A DNA stretch of 64,000 bases from the NCBI RefSeq assembly GCF_014621695.1, contig NZ_CP061281.1, positions 2,108,001 to 2,172,000 of the forward strand, in the 5' to 3' direction. Shown here piece after piece: positions 27,131 through 41,827 of the stretch. Position numbers and translations under genes: made by a program. The stretch is from Streptomyces xanthii. Its GTDB lineage: Bacteria; Actinomycetota; Actinomycetes; Streptomycetales; Streptomycetaceae. The notes beneath the pieces were generated by a model. That model was not told the DNA's origin. It ran no database searches and saw only the letters and a list, made by a program, of their open reading frames with translations. How positions within the stretch are numbered: position 1 is the first letter of the stretch; each line of letters opens with the position of its first letter.

Positions 27131-27916
27131 ATGACACCTGCGCTCGCGCCCGGCGTGGACCCGCACGCACGCGCGCGTGACTGGGCGGAGATCCAGGAGC
27201 GGATGCTGGTACCGCTCTACGAGGCGGTGTACGCGCGGCTCGGGGTGGGCCGGGGCACGCGGCTGCTGGCGCTGGGCTGCGGTGCCGGGCTCGCGCTCGT
27301 GATGGCAGCCGCGCGGGGCGCCCGCGTGGCCGGGGTGGAGAGCGCGTGCCCGGAGCGGCTGGCTCTGGCCCGGGAGCGGCTGCCGGACGGGGAGACGCGG
27401 CCGCGTCTCACGGAGGGCTGCGCCCCGGTGGCGGAGGACGCGTCCTACGGGCTGATCACGGCGTTCCAGCCGGTCGGCTGCGCGGACGGGGACGCGGAGG
27501 ACCTCACCGCGCTGCTGCGGGAGGCCGTGCCGTCGGCCCGGAAGGGCGCCCTGGTGGTGCTCACCGGATGGGGCCCTCCGGAGTGCTGCACGACGTCGTC
27601 CGTCCTGAAGGTGGCCGGAAAGCTGGCCGATCCCCTGCGCGGGACGCGCGGGCGGCGCGCCGCCCTGGAGGACGTCGCCCGGCGCGCGGGGCTGCGTCCC
27701 GAGGGATCCGGGCGGGTGGCGTGCCCCTTCGGGTACGCGGACGCGGACAGCGCCGTACGGGGCTTGCTGTCGACGGGCCTGTTCGACGCGGCGGCCGCGG
27801 CGACGGACCCGGTGCAGGTCGCCAAGGAGATCACGGAGGCGCTCCAGCCGTACGTCCGCGCGGACGGCACGGTGTGGATGCCCAATGTGTTCCGGTACCT
27901 GATCGCCCGTGTCTGA
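27131..27916 (+). CDS. SAM-dependent methyltransferase
   Basis: This 261-residue class I methyltransferase has motif I (RLLALGCGAGLALVMAA, about residues 44-60) and an acidic residue closing beta-2 (VAGVESACPERLALARERL). The substrate is unknown. It is divergent from proS and convergent with ftsH, with no obvious partner genes. The C-terminal half (VRGLLSTGLFDAAAAATDPVQ, PNVFRYLIARV) resembles ubiE-like small-molecule methyltransferases in actinobacteria. Confidence 0.8.
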   Translation: MTPALAPGVDPHARARDWAEIQERMLVPLYEAVYARLGVGRGTRLLALGCGAGLALVMAAARGARVAGVESACPERLALARERLPDGETRPRLTEGCAPVAEDASYGLITAFQPVGCADGDAEDLTALLREAVPSARKGALVVLTGWGPPECCTTSSVLKVAGKLADPLRGTRGRRAALEDVARRAGLRPEGSGRVACPFGYADADSAVRGLLSTGLFDAAAAATDPVQVAKEITEALQPYVRADGTVWMPNVFRYLIARV

Positions 27917-27945
27917 GCGCCTCCGCCCGAAGGGGCGGCAGGCGG

Positions 27946-29892
<1,947 letters not shown>

Positions 29893-30026
29893 GCCTGCCT
29901 CTCCTCCTGTGCCGCCTGCCGCCGGGGCGCCGCGGAGCGCCGGCCGGGCTGATGGGCCTTGGGCCCATGACCGCACAGTTCCAGGGGGCCCGCCACCCGG
30001 GTGGACCGGTCGCGCCCAGGCACGCG

Positions 30027-30059
30027 AGAGGGGCGCCCGCGTCGCGCGAGCGCCCCTCT
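30027..30059 (-). terminator. Terminator hairpin after ffh
   Basis: Arms 30027-30036 (agaggggcgc) and 30050-30059 (gcgcccctct) form a perfect 10-bp stem with a 13-base loop, 33 bases beyond the ffh stop. Confidence 0.8.
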
Positions 30060-30092
30060 GCCCTGTCGTCTCCGGAAGAACTGGCCGGCAGG

Positions 30093-31652
30093 TCAGCCCA
30101 TGAACTTCTTGAACTCGTCGGGGAGCTCGAAGTCCTTGGCGCCCTGGTCGGCCGCGCCCGGCAGGCCGAGCGCGCCACCGGCCTCGGCGGCGGCCGCGCG
30201 GCGGGCGGCCTCCTCCTGCTCCTGCTGCTTGCGCTTCATCGGGTTGCCGGAACGCTGCTTGCCCTTGGCCTTCTTCGGCTGCTTCTTCTGCCGGCCGGGG
30301 CCGCCGCCCATGCCCGGCATCCCGGGCATCCCGGGCATGCCGCCGCCCTGGGCCATGCGGGACATCATCTTGCGGGCCTCGACGAACCGCTCGATCAGGT
30401 TCTTGACCGCGCTGACCTCGACACCGGCACCCTTGGCGATACGGGCGCGGCGCGAGCCGTTGATGATCGCGGCGTCCGCGCGCTCGGCCGGGGTCATCGA
30501 CTTGATGATCGCGGCGGTGCGGTCGACGTCCCGCTCGTCGAGGTTGTTGATCTGGTCCTTGATCTGGCCCATGCCCGGAAGCATGCCGAGCAGCTTCGAG
30601 ATCGAGCCCATCTTCCTGACCTGCTCCATCTGGGCCAGGAAGTCGTCGAGGGTGAAGTCCTGGCCCTTCTTGGAGGCCAGCTTCGAGGCCATCTTCTCGG
30701 CCTCTTGCTGCGAGAAGGTCTGCTCGGCCTTCTCGATCAGCGTGAGCATGTCGCCCATGCCGAGGATGCGGGACGCCATGCGGTCCGGGTGGAACGCGTC
30801 GAAGTCGTCCAGCTTCTCGCCGTTGGAGGCGAACATGATCTGCTTGCCGGTGACGTGCGCGATGGAGAGCGCGGCACCACCGCGGGCGTCGCCGTCGAGC
30901 TTCGACAGGACCACGCCGTCGAAGCCGACGCCGTCGCGGAAGGCCTCGGCCGTGTTGACCGCGTCCTGACCGATCATGGCGTCGACGACGAAGAGGACCT
31001 CGTCGGGGCTGACGGCGTCGCGGATGTCCGCGGCCTGCTGCATCAGCTCCTGGTCGATGCCGAGGCGGCCGGCGGTGTCGACGATGACGACGTCGTAGAC
31101 CTTGGACTTGGCGTACTCGATGGAGTCCTTGGCGACCTGGACCGGGTCGCCCACCCCGTTGCCCGGCTCGGGGGCGTAGATGCCGACGCCGGCGCGCTCG
31201 GCGACGACGCTCAGCTGGTTCACCGCGTTGGGGCGCTGGAGGTCGCAGGCGACGAGCAGCGGCGAGTGGCCCTGGGACTTGAGCCAGTGGCCCAGCTTGC
31301 CCGCGAGGGTGGTCTTACCGGCACCCTGCAGACCCGCGAGCATGATCACGGTCGGGCCGGTCTTGGCGAACCGCAGCCGGCGGGTCTCGCCGCCGAGGAT
31401 GCCGATGAGCTCCTCGTTGACGATCTTGATGACCTGCTGGGCGGGGTTCAGCGCCTGGGAGACCTCGATGCCGAGGGCGCGCTCCTTGACCTGCTTGATG
31501 AACGCCCGGACGACGGGCAGCGCCACGTCGGCTTCCAGGAGGGCGATCCGGATCTCCCGAGCCGTGGCGTCGATGTCCGCCTCGCTGAGGCGACCCTTGC
31601 CGCGGAGATTCTTGAATGTCGCTGCGAGGCGATCGGAAAGAGTGTCGAACAC
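30093..31652 (-). CDS. ffh: Signal recognition particle protein Ffh
   Basis: The 519-residue SRP GTPase binds signal anchors on the ribosome and delivers them to FtsY. G1 is GLQGAGKTTLAGKLG, followed by DLQRPNAVNQL, VIVDTAGRL and LSKLDGDARGG. The M domain is Met-rich with an RMAQGGGMPGMPGMPG-type tail. The bases between ffh and glnD (31653-31805) are GC-rich with no gene. Confidence 0.97.
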   Translation of the reverse strand: MFDTLSDRLAATFKNLRGKGRLSEADIDATAREIRIALLEADVALPVVRAFIKQVKERALGIEVSQALNPAQQVIKIVNEELIGILGGETRRLRFAKTGPTVIMLAGLQGAGKTTLAGKLGHWLKSQGHSPLLVACDLQRPNAVNQLSVVAERAGVGIYAPEPGNGVGDPVQVAKDSIEYAKSKVYDVVIVDTAGRLGIDQELMQQAADIRDAVSPDEVLFVVDAMIGQDAVNTAEAFRDGVGFDGVVLSKLDGDARGGAALSIAHVTGKQIMFASNGEKLDDFDAFHPDRMASRILGMGDMLTLIEKAEQTFSQQEAEKMASKLASKKGQDFTLDDFLAQMEQVRKMGSISKLLGMLPGMGQIKDQINNLDERDVDRTAAIIKSMTPAERADAAIINGSRRARIAKGAGVEVSAVKNLIERFVEARKMMSRMAQGGGMPGMPGMPGMGGGPGRQKKQPKKAKGKQRSGNPMKRKQQEQEEAARRAAAAEAGGALGLPGAADQGAKDFELPDEFKKFMG

Positions 31653-31805
31653 GGCGGTCGCGAATCCTCGGGTCGGGTGGCTCTACGGACAGGTCGCCCT
31701 CCAGGGTATCGGGCGTCGCGGAGTGGGTCAGCGGCCCGGTCGCGGGGCGTCCCCGATCCCGGGCCCCACCCCGCGTCCCGGGCGTCTCCCGGGCCCCGTC
31801 CGGCG

Positions 31806-34271
31806 TCAGTCGTCACCGGTGCCCGTCGTCAGCGCCGCCTCCAGGGTGCGGGCCAGCTCGGCGGCCTCCCCCGGCGGCAGCGGGGCGCCCTCGGGCCCGG
31901 TGACGTAGAAGGCGTCGACCGCGTTGGCCCCCAGCGTCGAGGCGTGCGCGGACCGCACCCGCACCCCGGCCGCCTCGAACGCCCGCCCGATCCGGTGCAG
32001 CAGCCCGGGCGCGTCCTGGGCCCGCACCTCGATGACCGTGGCGAGCCGGGACGCGGCCGGCGCGACGGTCACCCGGGGCGGCGGCGGGACGACCCCGCGG
32101 CGCCTCGGCTGGGCCGCGTCGCGCTCGGCGAGCCGGGACACGATGTCGAGCGAGCCGTCGAGGGCGCGGACCAGGTCGGCACGGAGCCGGGCCGCCTGGG
32201 GCAGCGAGCCGTACTCGGCGGAGACCCGCCAGTCGAGCAGCAGGACGGTGCCGGGCAGATCGCCGGGCGGGGTGAGGGAGCGCAGCTCCGCCGTGCGCAC
32301 GGTGAGCCGGTGCAGGGCGAGGACTCCGGCGACGGCGGGCAGGACGCCGGGCCGGTCGGGCACGGCGATCAGCAGTTCGACGCCGAGCGGCTCGGGGTCG
32401 GCGGGCTCGGCCGGGGCGGCCTCCATCTGTGTGTGCAGGGCGAGCACGGGCCCGCCCGTGCGGAACGCCTCCACCGCGAGCCGTTCCTGCTGTGCGGTGG
32501 GTTCGGCGGCGTCCGGGTCGACGGGCTCGTCGCCGGTGAGCACGGCGGCGACCCGCCGGACCAGGTCGGCGACGAGCGAGGCCCGCCAGGACGACCAGGC
32601 GGCGGGCCCGGTGGCCAGCGCGTCCGCCTCGGTGAGGGCGTGCAGCAGTTCGAGGGTCCCGACCGAGCCGACGGCTTCGGCGACCGCGCGGACCGTCTCC
32701 GGGTCCTCCAGGTCGCGGCGCGTGGCGGTGTCGATGAGCAGCAGGTGGTGCCGGACGAGGGTGGCGAGAACGGCGGTGTCGGCGCGGTCGAAGCCGATGC
32801 GGGCGGCCACGTCGCGGGCGATGACCTCGCCGGCGAGCGAGTGGTCGCCGGGCCAGCCCTTGCCGATGTCGTGCAGCAGCGCGGCGACGAGCAGCAGGTC
32901 GGGGCGGCCGACGTGCCGGGTGAGGGTGGAGGCGCGGACGGCCGTCTCGACGAGGTGCCGGTCGACGGTCCAGGTGTGCACGGCGTTGCGCTGCGGGCGG
33001 CAGCGGACCCGCTCCCAGTCCGGCAGGAGCCGCGTGATCAGCCCTTCCGCCTCCAGTGCCTCCCACACGTCGACGGTCGGCCGGCCCGCGCCGAGCAGCG
33101 TGACGAGCTGTTCCCTGGCCTCGGCGGGCCAGGGCGTGGGCAGCGGGCGGGCGGCCTGGGCGAGGCGGCGCACGGCGTGCAGGGAGAGCGGGAGTCCGGC
33201 CTGGGCGGCCGCGGCGGCGGCGCGCAGCGGCAGCACCGGGTCGCGTTCGGGCCGGGCGGCGCGGGCGAGCACGGCCTCGCCGTCCATCTCGACGACGCCC
33301 TCGGCGAGCGGCGAGCGCTCGGCCGGTGCCTGGCGGGAGCCGCCCAGCATGGCGCGCAGCCGGGGCCGCACGGAGCGGGATCGCAGGACGCGGCCGACCT
33401 CGCGCCAGGTGACGTCCGTGGCGTAGGCGACGGTGCGGGCGGCCTCGTAGACCTGGCGGAGCAGGGCGTCGGCGTCGAGGAGGTCGAGGTCGCGCGCGAC
33501 CTGGTCCTGTTCCTGGAGGGCGAGGCGGTCGGTGGCGCGGCCGGTGGCGAGGTGCAGGGCGTCGCGGACGTCGAGGAGGCGGCGCCGGGCGTCGGCGAGT
33601 CCTTCGCGGGGCGCGTCGGCGAGCCAGGAGGCGGCGACGGCGCGCAGGGCGGTGGCGTCGCGCAGGCCGCCGCGGGCCTCCTTGAGGTCGGGTTCGAGGA
33701 GGTACTGCAGTTCGCCCTGGCGCTCGGCGCGCTCCTCGCACAGTTCGCGGAGTTCGGGGAGCCGTTTGGGGGCCTGGTTGCGCCAGTCGGCGAGGACGGC
33801 GGTGCGCAGGCCCGCGGTGACGCCGAGGTCGCCCGCGACGTGCCGGGCGTCGAGGAGGCCGAGGTGGACCTTGAGGTCGTCGCCCGCGGTCTTGCGGGCC
33901 TCGGCGGGGGTGCGCACGGAGTGGTCCAGGGCGAGGCCCAGGTCCCAGACCGGGTACCAGAGGCGGTCGGCGAGCGCGGCGATCTCGCCGGGGGCCGCGG
34001 TGCCGTCGTGCAGCAGCAGGAGATCGAGGTCGCTGCGCGGGGAGAGCTCGCCGCGCCCGTATCCGCCGACGGCGACGAGCGCGGTGCCGGGGACTCCGGT
34101 GCCGAACAGTCCGGCGAGCCATTCGTCGGTCAGTGCGGCGAGGGCGGAACGGCGCGGCGGCCCGGACCGCGCGTCCTCTTGGAGGAGGCGCAGCCGGGCC
34201 GCCGCGTAGCCGCTGGGCGCAGCGTTGTCGTCGTCCGCTGCTTCGGTCGGTACGTCGTTCACACTCGTCAC
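31806..34271 (-). CDS. glnD: PII nucleotidyltransferase GlnD
   Basis: The 821-residue sensor has an N-terminal nucleotidyltransferase (VGGYGRGELSPRSDLDLLLL, residues ~68-87), a GlnD-linker, an HD phosphohydrolase domain (ALLHDIGKGWPGDHS) and two C-terminal ACT domains (GVELLIAVPDRPGVLP and TVIEVRAQDAPGLLHRIG). In Streptomyces GlnD adenylylates GlnK rather than uridylylating it. It is downstream of amtB-glnK in the nitrogen operon. GTG 34271 is the chosen start. Confidence 0.97.
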   Translation of the reverse strand: MTSVNDVPTEAADDDNAAPSGYAAARLRLLQEDARSGPPRRSALAALTDEWLAGLFGTGVPGTALVAVGGYGRGELSPRSDLDLLLLHDGTAAPGEIAALADRLWYPVWDLGLALDHSVRTPAEARKTAGDDLKVHLGLLDARHVAGDLGVTAGLRTAVLADWRNQAPKRLPELRELCEERAERQGELQYLLEPDLKEARGGLRDATALRAVAASWLADAPREGLADARRRLLDVRDALHLATGRATDRLALQEQDQVARDLDLLDADALLRQVYEAARTVAYATDVTWREVGRVLRSRSVRPRLRAMLGGSRQAPAERSPLAEGVVEMDGEAVLARAARPERDPVLPLRAAAAAAQAGLPLSLHAVRRLAQAARPLPTPWPAEAREQLVTLLGAGRPTVDVWEALEAEGLITRLLPDWERVRCRPQRNAVHTWTVDRHLVETAVRASTLTRHVGRPDLLLVAALLHDIGKGWPGDHSLAGEVIARDVAARIGFDRADTAVLATLVRHHLLLIDTATRRDLEDPETVRAVAEAVGSVGTLELLHALTEADALATGPAAWSSWRASLVADLVRRVAAVLTGDEPVDPDAAEPTAQQERLAVEAFRTGGPVLALHTQMEAAPAEPADPEPLGVELLIAVPDRPGVLPAVAGVLALHRLTVRTAELRSLTPPGDLPGTVLLLDWRVSAEYGSLPQAARLRADLVRALDGSLDIVSRLAERDAAQPRRRGVVPPPPRVTVAPAASRLATVIEVRAQDAPGLLHRIGRAFEAAGVRVRSAHASTLGANAVDAFYVTGPEGAPLPPGEAAELARTLEAALTTGTGDD

Positions 34272-34298
34272 CCGGCGGCTCCCGTTCGCTTCGTGGTT

Positions 34299-37656
<3,358 letters not shown>

Positions 37657-38116
37657 TGGAACGCCCCCATTCTGAAACCGACTAAGACGCTCGACGTCAA
37701 GCCCTGCCCAGCCGCTCTTGTCCGCAAGCCTTATCAAGGATGCCGTCAAGAACGGCCTCCCGTCCGGCAGTTGTCACTCTCCGGAGAGGAAACCGACTTG
37801 CCTGCGGCATACCCACGAGTGCGTCTACCCCGAACTTCGTGCACTGAAAGTAATCCTACGATCACCCCTCCGGCGAGGCAGAACCCGGAAACGCCACCAT
37901 TCGCCACCCCTTCGAATGAACTGCGCGGCGGCGCCGCACGATTCACTTGACATAGGACAGCCGGAAGTGAGCGGAACGGAGTGCGGCAGGGCGCATTGTG
38001 CCGGGCGCACCACCCCCGATGCGACCGAGCGCCGCCTCGACCGGGCGGCGTGAGCAGCGGGTCACGATCCGATTCCACTACGTAACCACCGGCGCGCGGG
38101 ACCCGTTGGAGGGGGC
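37657..38116. other. Divergent intergenic region nsdA / prim-pol gene
   Basis: I see no gene here. It is more A/T-rich than its surroundings. A Streptomyces-like -10 (TAGGAT, complement of 37855-37860) faces nsdA, giving a leader of about 190 bases if used; no convincing -35 is present. TTGACA at about 37948-37953 on the plus strand has no matching -10 at usual spacing. Confidence 0.4.
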
Positions 38117-38785
38117 ATGGGCTTCACGATCGGCGGCATCCGTGAGTTGCGCACGGGCTCACGTCGCCGCGGCCGCACGTCCGGCCGCACCTCGGACTGC
38201 ACGCACGTCGCCGAGTTCACCGGCCTGTGGGGCTGGGACGTCGTCCCGGGCGCGCGCGCCGCGGGCGGCGCGTGCTCCTGCGGCCGGACCGACTGCCCGG
38301 CGCCCGGGGCTCATCCGCTCGATCCGTCGGTGACGGTGCCGGCGGGCGCCACGCTGGGCGAGGTGACCGAGACGTGGAGCCGCTTCCCGGGGGCCGCGGT
38401 CCTGCTTCCGGTCGGCCGCGCGTTCGACATCATCGACGTGCCGGAGGCGGCGGGGCGGCGGGCGCTGATCCGCCTGGAGCGCATGGGGCTGCCGCTCGGC
38501 CCGGTCGTCGCCACCCCCGAGGGCCGGGTGCACTTCTTCGTGGCGCCCGGCGCCGCCGCCGAGCTGCCCGCGCTCCTGTACCGCATGGGCTGGGACGACG
38601 CCGCGCTGGACCTCCACGCCCTCGGCCCCGGTACGTACATCACGGCGCCGCCCTCGGACCGGGGTGGCCTGGGTCCGACGAGCTGGCTGCGGCCGCCGTC
38701 CCTGGACACGGCCACCCAGCCTCCGCAGGCCCGCCTCCTGCTGGGCACCCTGGCGTACACGGCCCACAGGTCGCCCTGCGCCTGA
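38117..38785 (+). CDS. Bifunctional DNA primase/polymerase (prim-pol) domain protein
   Basis: This 222-residue protein resembles the N-terminal prim-pol domain family found in Streptomyces and in phage and plasmid replication proteins ([15 protein letters not shown] [29 protein letters not shown] with four cysteines, [30 protein letters not shown] and [14 protein letters not shown]). The D-x-D-like catalytic pair may be FDIIDV. There is no helicase domain, so it is an orphan domain. It is divergent from nsdA and convergent with ftsY. Its role in DNA synthesis or repair is inferred only from the family. Confidence 0.75.
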   Translation: MGFTIGGIRELRTGSRRRGRTSGRTSDCTHVAEFTGLWGWDVVPGARAAGGACSCGRTDCPAPGAHPLDPSVTVPAGATLGEVTETWSRFPGAAVLLPVGRAFDIIDVPEAAGRRALIRLERMGLPLGPVVATPEGRVHFFVAPGAAAELPALLYRMGWDDAALDLHALGPGTYITAPPSDRGGLGPTSWLRPPSLDTATQPPQARLLLGTLAYTAHRSPCA

Positions 38786-38817
38786 CCGGGCGGACAACAG
38801 GAACCCCGGAAAACAGG

Positions 38818-38857
38818 GTGGGGAACCGCCGGCCACGATCGGCCCGCGGTTCCCCAC
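38818..38857. terminator. Bidirectional terminator between prim-pol gene and ftsY
   Basis: Arms 38818-38829 (gtggggaaccgc) and 38846-38857 form a perfect 12-bp stem with a 16-base loop. In the ftsY direction it is followed by a CTGTTTTCC tract. Confidence 0.85.
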
Positions 38858-38902
38858 GACGCTTTCCCCGCCGGTGCGGATCCCCGCACCCGGGCGGAGC
38901 GC

Positions 38903-40120
38903 TTACTCCCCGATGAGGGCGTCCACGAACGCCTCGGGCTCGAACGGCGCCAGGTCGTCCGGCCCCTCTCCCAGCCCGACGAGCTTCACCGGCACGCCCA
39001 GCTCCCGCTGGACCGCGATCACGATGCCGCCCTTGGCCGTGCCGTCCAGCTTGGTCAGCACGATGCCGGTGATGTCCACGACCTCGGCGAAGACGCGGGC
39101 CTGGACCAGACCGTTCTGCCCCGTCGTCGCGTCGAGCACGAGCAGCACCTCGTCCAGCGGGGCGTGCTTCTCCACGACGCGCTTGACCTTGCCGAGCTCG
39201 TCCATCAGGCCGGTCTTGGTGTGCAGCCGGCCCGCGGTGTCGATGAGGACGACGTCGGCGCCCTCCTCGATGCCTTCCTTGACGGCGTCGAAGGCGATCG
39301 ACGCGGGGTCGCCGCCCTCGGGGCCGCGCACGGTGCGGGCGCCGACGCGCTCGCCCCAGGTCTGCAGCTGATCGGCGGCGGCGGCGCGGAAGGTGTCCGC
39401 GGCGCCCAGGACGACGTTCTTGCCGTCGGCGACGAGCACGCGCGCGAGCTTGCCGGTGGTGGTGGTCTTGCCGGTGCCGTTGACGCCGACGACCATCACG
39501 ATGCCCGGGGTGTCCAGGTTCGAGTCCGTGTTCACGGCGCGGTCGAACTCGGGGACGAGCAGCTTCAGGAGCTCCTCGCGCAGCAGGCCGCGCAGCTCCT
39601 CCGGGGTGCGGGTGCCGAGCACCTTGACGCGCTCGCGCAGCCGCTCGACGAGCTCCTGGGTGGGCTGCACGCCGACGTCGGCGGTGAGCAGCGTGTCCTC
39701 GATCTCCTCCCAGGTGTCCTCGTCGAGGTGCTCGCGCGACAGCAGGGTGAGGAGCCCCTTGCCCAGCGCGTTCTGCGAGCGGGAGAGCCGGGCGCGCAGC
39801 CGGACCAGCCGGCCCGCGGTCGGCTCGGGGACCTCGATCTCGGGGGCGGCCGGGGCTTCCTCGACGGGAGCCTCGACGGGGGCTTCGGTGGCCGGTTCGG
39901 CGACCGGGAGGTCGACCTCCTCGATCGTGCGCCGCGCTTCGTCGCGCGGGGTCTCGGCCTCGTCGCCGACGTGCGGCTCGGCCGGCGGGGCGGCGGTGAT
40001 GTCGGGCGCCGAGGGCGGCGGCGGAGGCAGCTGCTTCTTCTTGCGGCTGCCGACCACGAGCCCGCCGAGCGCGCCGATCACGACCACGGCGATGACTACA
40101 GCAAGGATGACGATGTCCAT
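38903..40120 (-). CDS. ftsY: Signal recognition particle receptor FtsY
   Basis: The 405-residue SRP receptor has an N-terminal membrane anchor ([18 protein letters not shown]), an acidic A-domain, and the NG GTPase with [27 protein letters not shown] and [10 protein letters not shown]. The membrane anchor is an actinobacterial trait; E. coli FtsY is only peripherally attached. ATG 40120 begins directly at the anchor. An upstream in-frame start at 40177 is unlikely. Confidence 0.96.
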   Translation of the reverse strand: MDIVILAVVIAVVVIGALGGLVVGSRKKKQLPPPPPSAPDITAAPPAEPHVGDEAETPRDEARRTIEEVDLPVAEPATEAPVEAPVEEAPAAPEIEVPEPTAGRLVRLRARLSRSQNALGKGLLTLLSREHLDEDTWEEIEDTLLTADVGVQPTQELVERLRERVKVLGTRTPEELRGLLREELLKLLVPEFDRAVNTDSNLDTPGIVMVVGVNGTGKTTTTGKLARVLVADGKNVVLGAADTFRAAAADQLQTWGERVGARTVRGPEGGDPASIAFDAVKEGIEEGADVVLIDTAGRLHTKTGLMDELGKVKRVVEKHAPLDEVLLVLDATTGQNGLVQARVFAEVVDITGIVLTKLDGTAKGGIVIAVQRELGVPVKLVGLGEGPDDLAPFEPEAFVDALIGE

Positions 40121-40325
40121 AACCCGTCCAGTATCAGTCATGGGCCTCGTCCGGGCCGCTCTTGTGACTTCCCCCAAGAGACAAACGCCTCTAGAGGGAA
40201 CTACTCGGACTAAAGTACGATGGAAGAGGAAGCGTCAACGCGCGTAGAGTCCAACGCGATCGCCCGCGGCAGACCTCAGGCGATCGCCACCGCCCCACCC
40301 CCACAGAGGCACGGAACCCCACCGC

Positions 40326-41771
40326 ATGAGCAAGACCGCCGAATCCGAAGGCGCCCTCGAGACCCGCGGCATCGAGCCCGTCCCGGACGCCGAGCGCACC
40401 GCCAAGACCCGCGAGCTGTTCCCCACCTGGGTCGCGGCCAACATCAGCGTGCTGTTGCTCACGATGGGCGCGAGCCTGGTCGTGGCGTACAAGCTGAACT
40501 TCTGGCAGGCCGTCGTCGTCGCGATCGCGGCGCCCGTCGTCTCGTACGGGCTCGTCGGGCTGATCGGCATCGCCGGCAAGCGGGGCGGCGCCCCCGGCAT
40601 GGCCCTGTCGCGCGCCGTCTTCGGACAGCGCGGCAATCTGCTGCCCGGCTCGCTGATCTGGGTCGCCCGCTGGGGCTGGGAGACGATCAACGCGGTGACG
40701 GGTGCCTACGCGGTGCTCACCGTTCTGGACATCCTCTTCGGCATCAAGCAGAACAACTTCCTGGTGATCGTCACCCTTCTGCTCTTCGTGGTGGCCACGT
40801 TCGCCATCTCGGGCCTCGGCATCAACGCCGTGCAGAAGTGCAACAAGTACGCGACGTACCTCTTCGGGGTCTTCTCCGTCCTGGTGCTGATCTACCTGAT
40901 CGTCGACACCGACTGGTCGAAGGTCTTCCACCAGCCGGCCGGTTCGACGTCCCTGATGGTGGCGGGCATCGGCATGATCGCCGCCGGTGGCGTCAGCTGG
41001 ATCCCGACCTCCCCGGACTTCACGCGCTACCTGCCGCGCACGGCCTCGGCCGCCGCGATCGTGCGGAACTCGATCGGCGGCGCCGGCATCGTCGTCCTGC
41101 CGATGGTCCTCATGGGTGCCGTGATGGCCGTGTCGACGCCGGATCTGGCCTCGGCCGCCGACCCCGTCTCCTTCCTGGGCGACTTCCTGCCCCTGTGGAT
41201 CGCGGTGCCGTACCTGCTGATCGCCCTGGTCGGCATGCTGCTGATCAACGCGATGTCGATGTACTCGGCGGGCTTCACCGCTCAGACGCTCGGCTTCAAG
41301 GTCCCGCGCCACTGGGCCGTGTCGATCAACGCGCTGATCTCGCTGATCTTCGGCGCGATCCTGATGCTCGTCGCGACCAGCTTCATGGGCTCGTTCATCG
41401 CCTTCCTGTCGCTGCTCGCGGTCGCGTTCTCCGCCTGGGTCGGCGTCTTCGGCGCGGACATGTTCACGCGCAAGCACTACGACGCCGCGGCGCTGATCGA
41501 CACGACGCGCTCCAGCGCCTACTGGTACAAGGGCGGCTTCTCCCCCGCCGCAGTCATCGCCTGGGCGCTCGGCCTGGTCGCGGGCCTGCTGTTCACGTCC
41601 TCGGACTGGTTCTCCGGCCCGCTCGCCTCGAACAACTTCCTGGGCGAGTACGGGCTCGGCTGGGTCGTCACGATCGTCGTCTCGGGCCTGCTGTACCTGG
41701 TGCTGCCCAAGCCGGCCGACACGACCACGGCGCCGGACGAGACCGAGAGCGCCGAGCCCCTGGCCGTCTGA
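40326..41771 (+). CDS. NCS1-family cytosine/purine permease
   Basis: This 481-residue transporter has about twelve membrane segments and NCS1 landmarks (FPTWVAANISVLLLTMGASL, VFGQRGNLLPGSLIWVARWG, GVSWIPTSPDFTRYLP). It should take up a nucleobase or related compound by cation symport; CodB-like cytosine permease is the nearest role. Divergent from ftsY. No metabolic gene for a nucleobase lies alongside, so the substrate is open. A palindrome CCTCTAGAGG at 40188-40197 may be an operator. Confidence 0.85.
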   Translation: MSKTAESEGALETRGIEPVPDAERTAKTRELFPTWVAANISVLLLTMGASLVVAYKLNFWQAVVVAIAAPVVSYGLVGLIGIAGKRGGAPGMALSRAVFGQRGNLLPGSLIWVARWGWETINAVTGAYAVLTVLDILFGIKQNNFLVIVTLLLFVVATFAISGLGINAVQKCNKYATYLFGVFSVLVLIYLIVDTDWSKVFHQPAGSTSLMVAGIGMIAAGGVSWIPTSPDFTRYLPRTASAAAIVRNSIGGAGIVVLPMVLMGAVMAVSTPDLASAADPVSFLGDFLPLWIAVPYLLIALVGMLLINAMSMYSAGFTAQTLGFKVPRHWAVSINALISLIFGAILMLVATSFMGSFIAFLSLLAVAFSAWVGVFGADMFTRKHYDAAALIDTTRSSAYWYKGGFSPAAVIAWALGLVAGLLFTSSDWFSGPLASNNFLGEYGLGWVVTIVVSGLLYLVLPKPADTTTAPDETESAEPLAV

Positions 41772-41787
41772 CGCACCGTCAGCTAAC

Positions 41788-41821
41788 GTCCCCCTTCACA
41801 CGAGCCCGCGTGAAGGGGGAC
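41788..41821 (+). terminator. Terminator hairpin after the NCS1 permease
   Basis: Arms 41788-41799 (gtcccccttcac) and 41810-41821 (gtgaagggggac) pair over 12 bases with a ten-base loop and are followed by TTTT. The 3' arm contains the ribosome-binding site (aaggggga) of the next gene. Confidence 0.88.
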
Positions 41822-41827
41822 TTTTCG

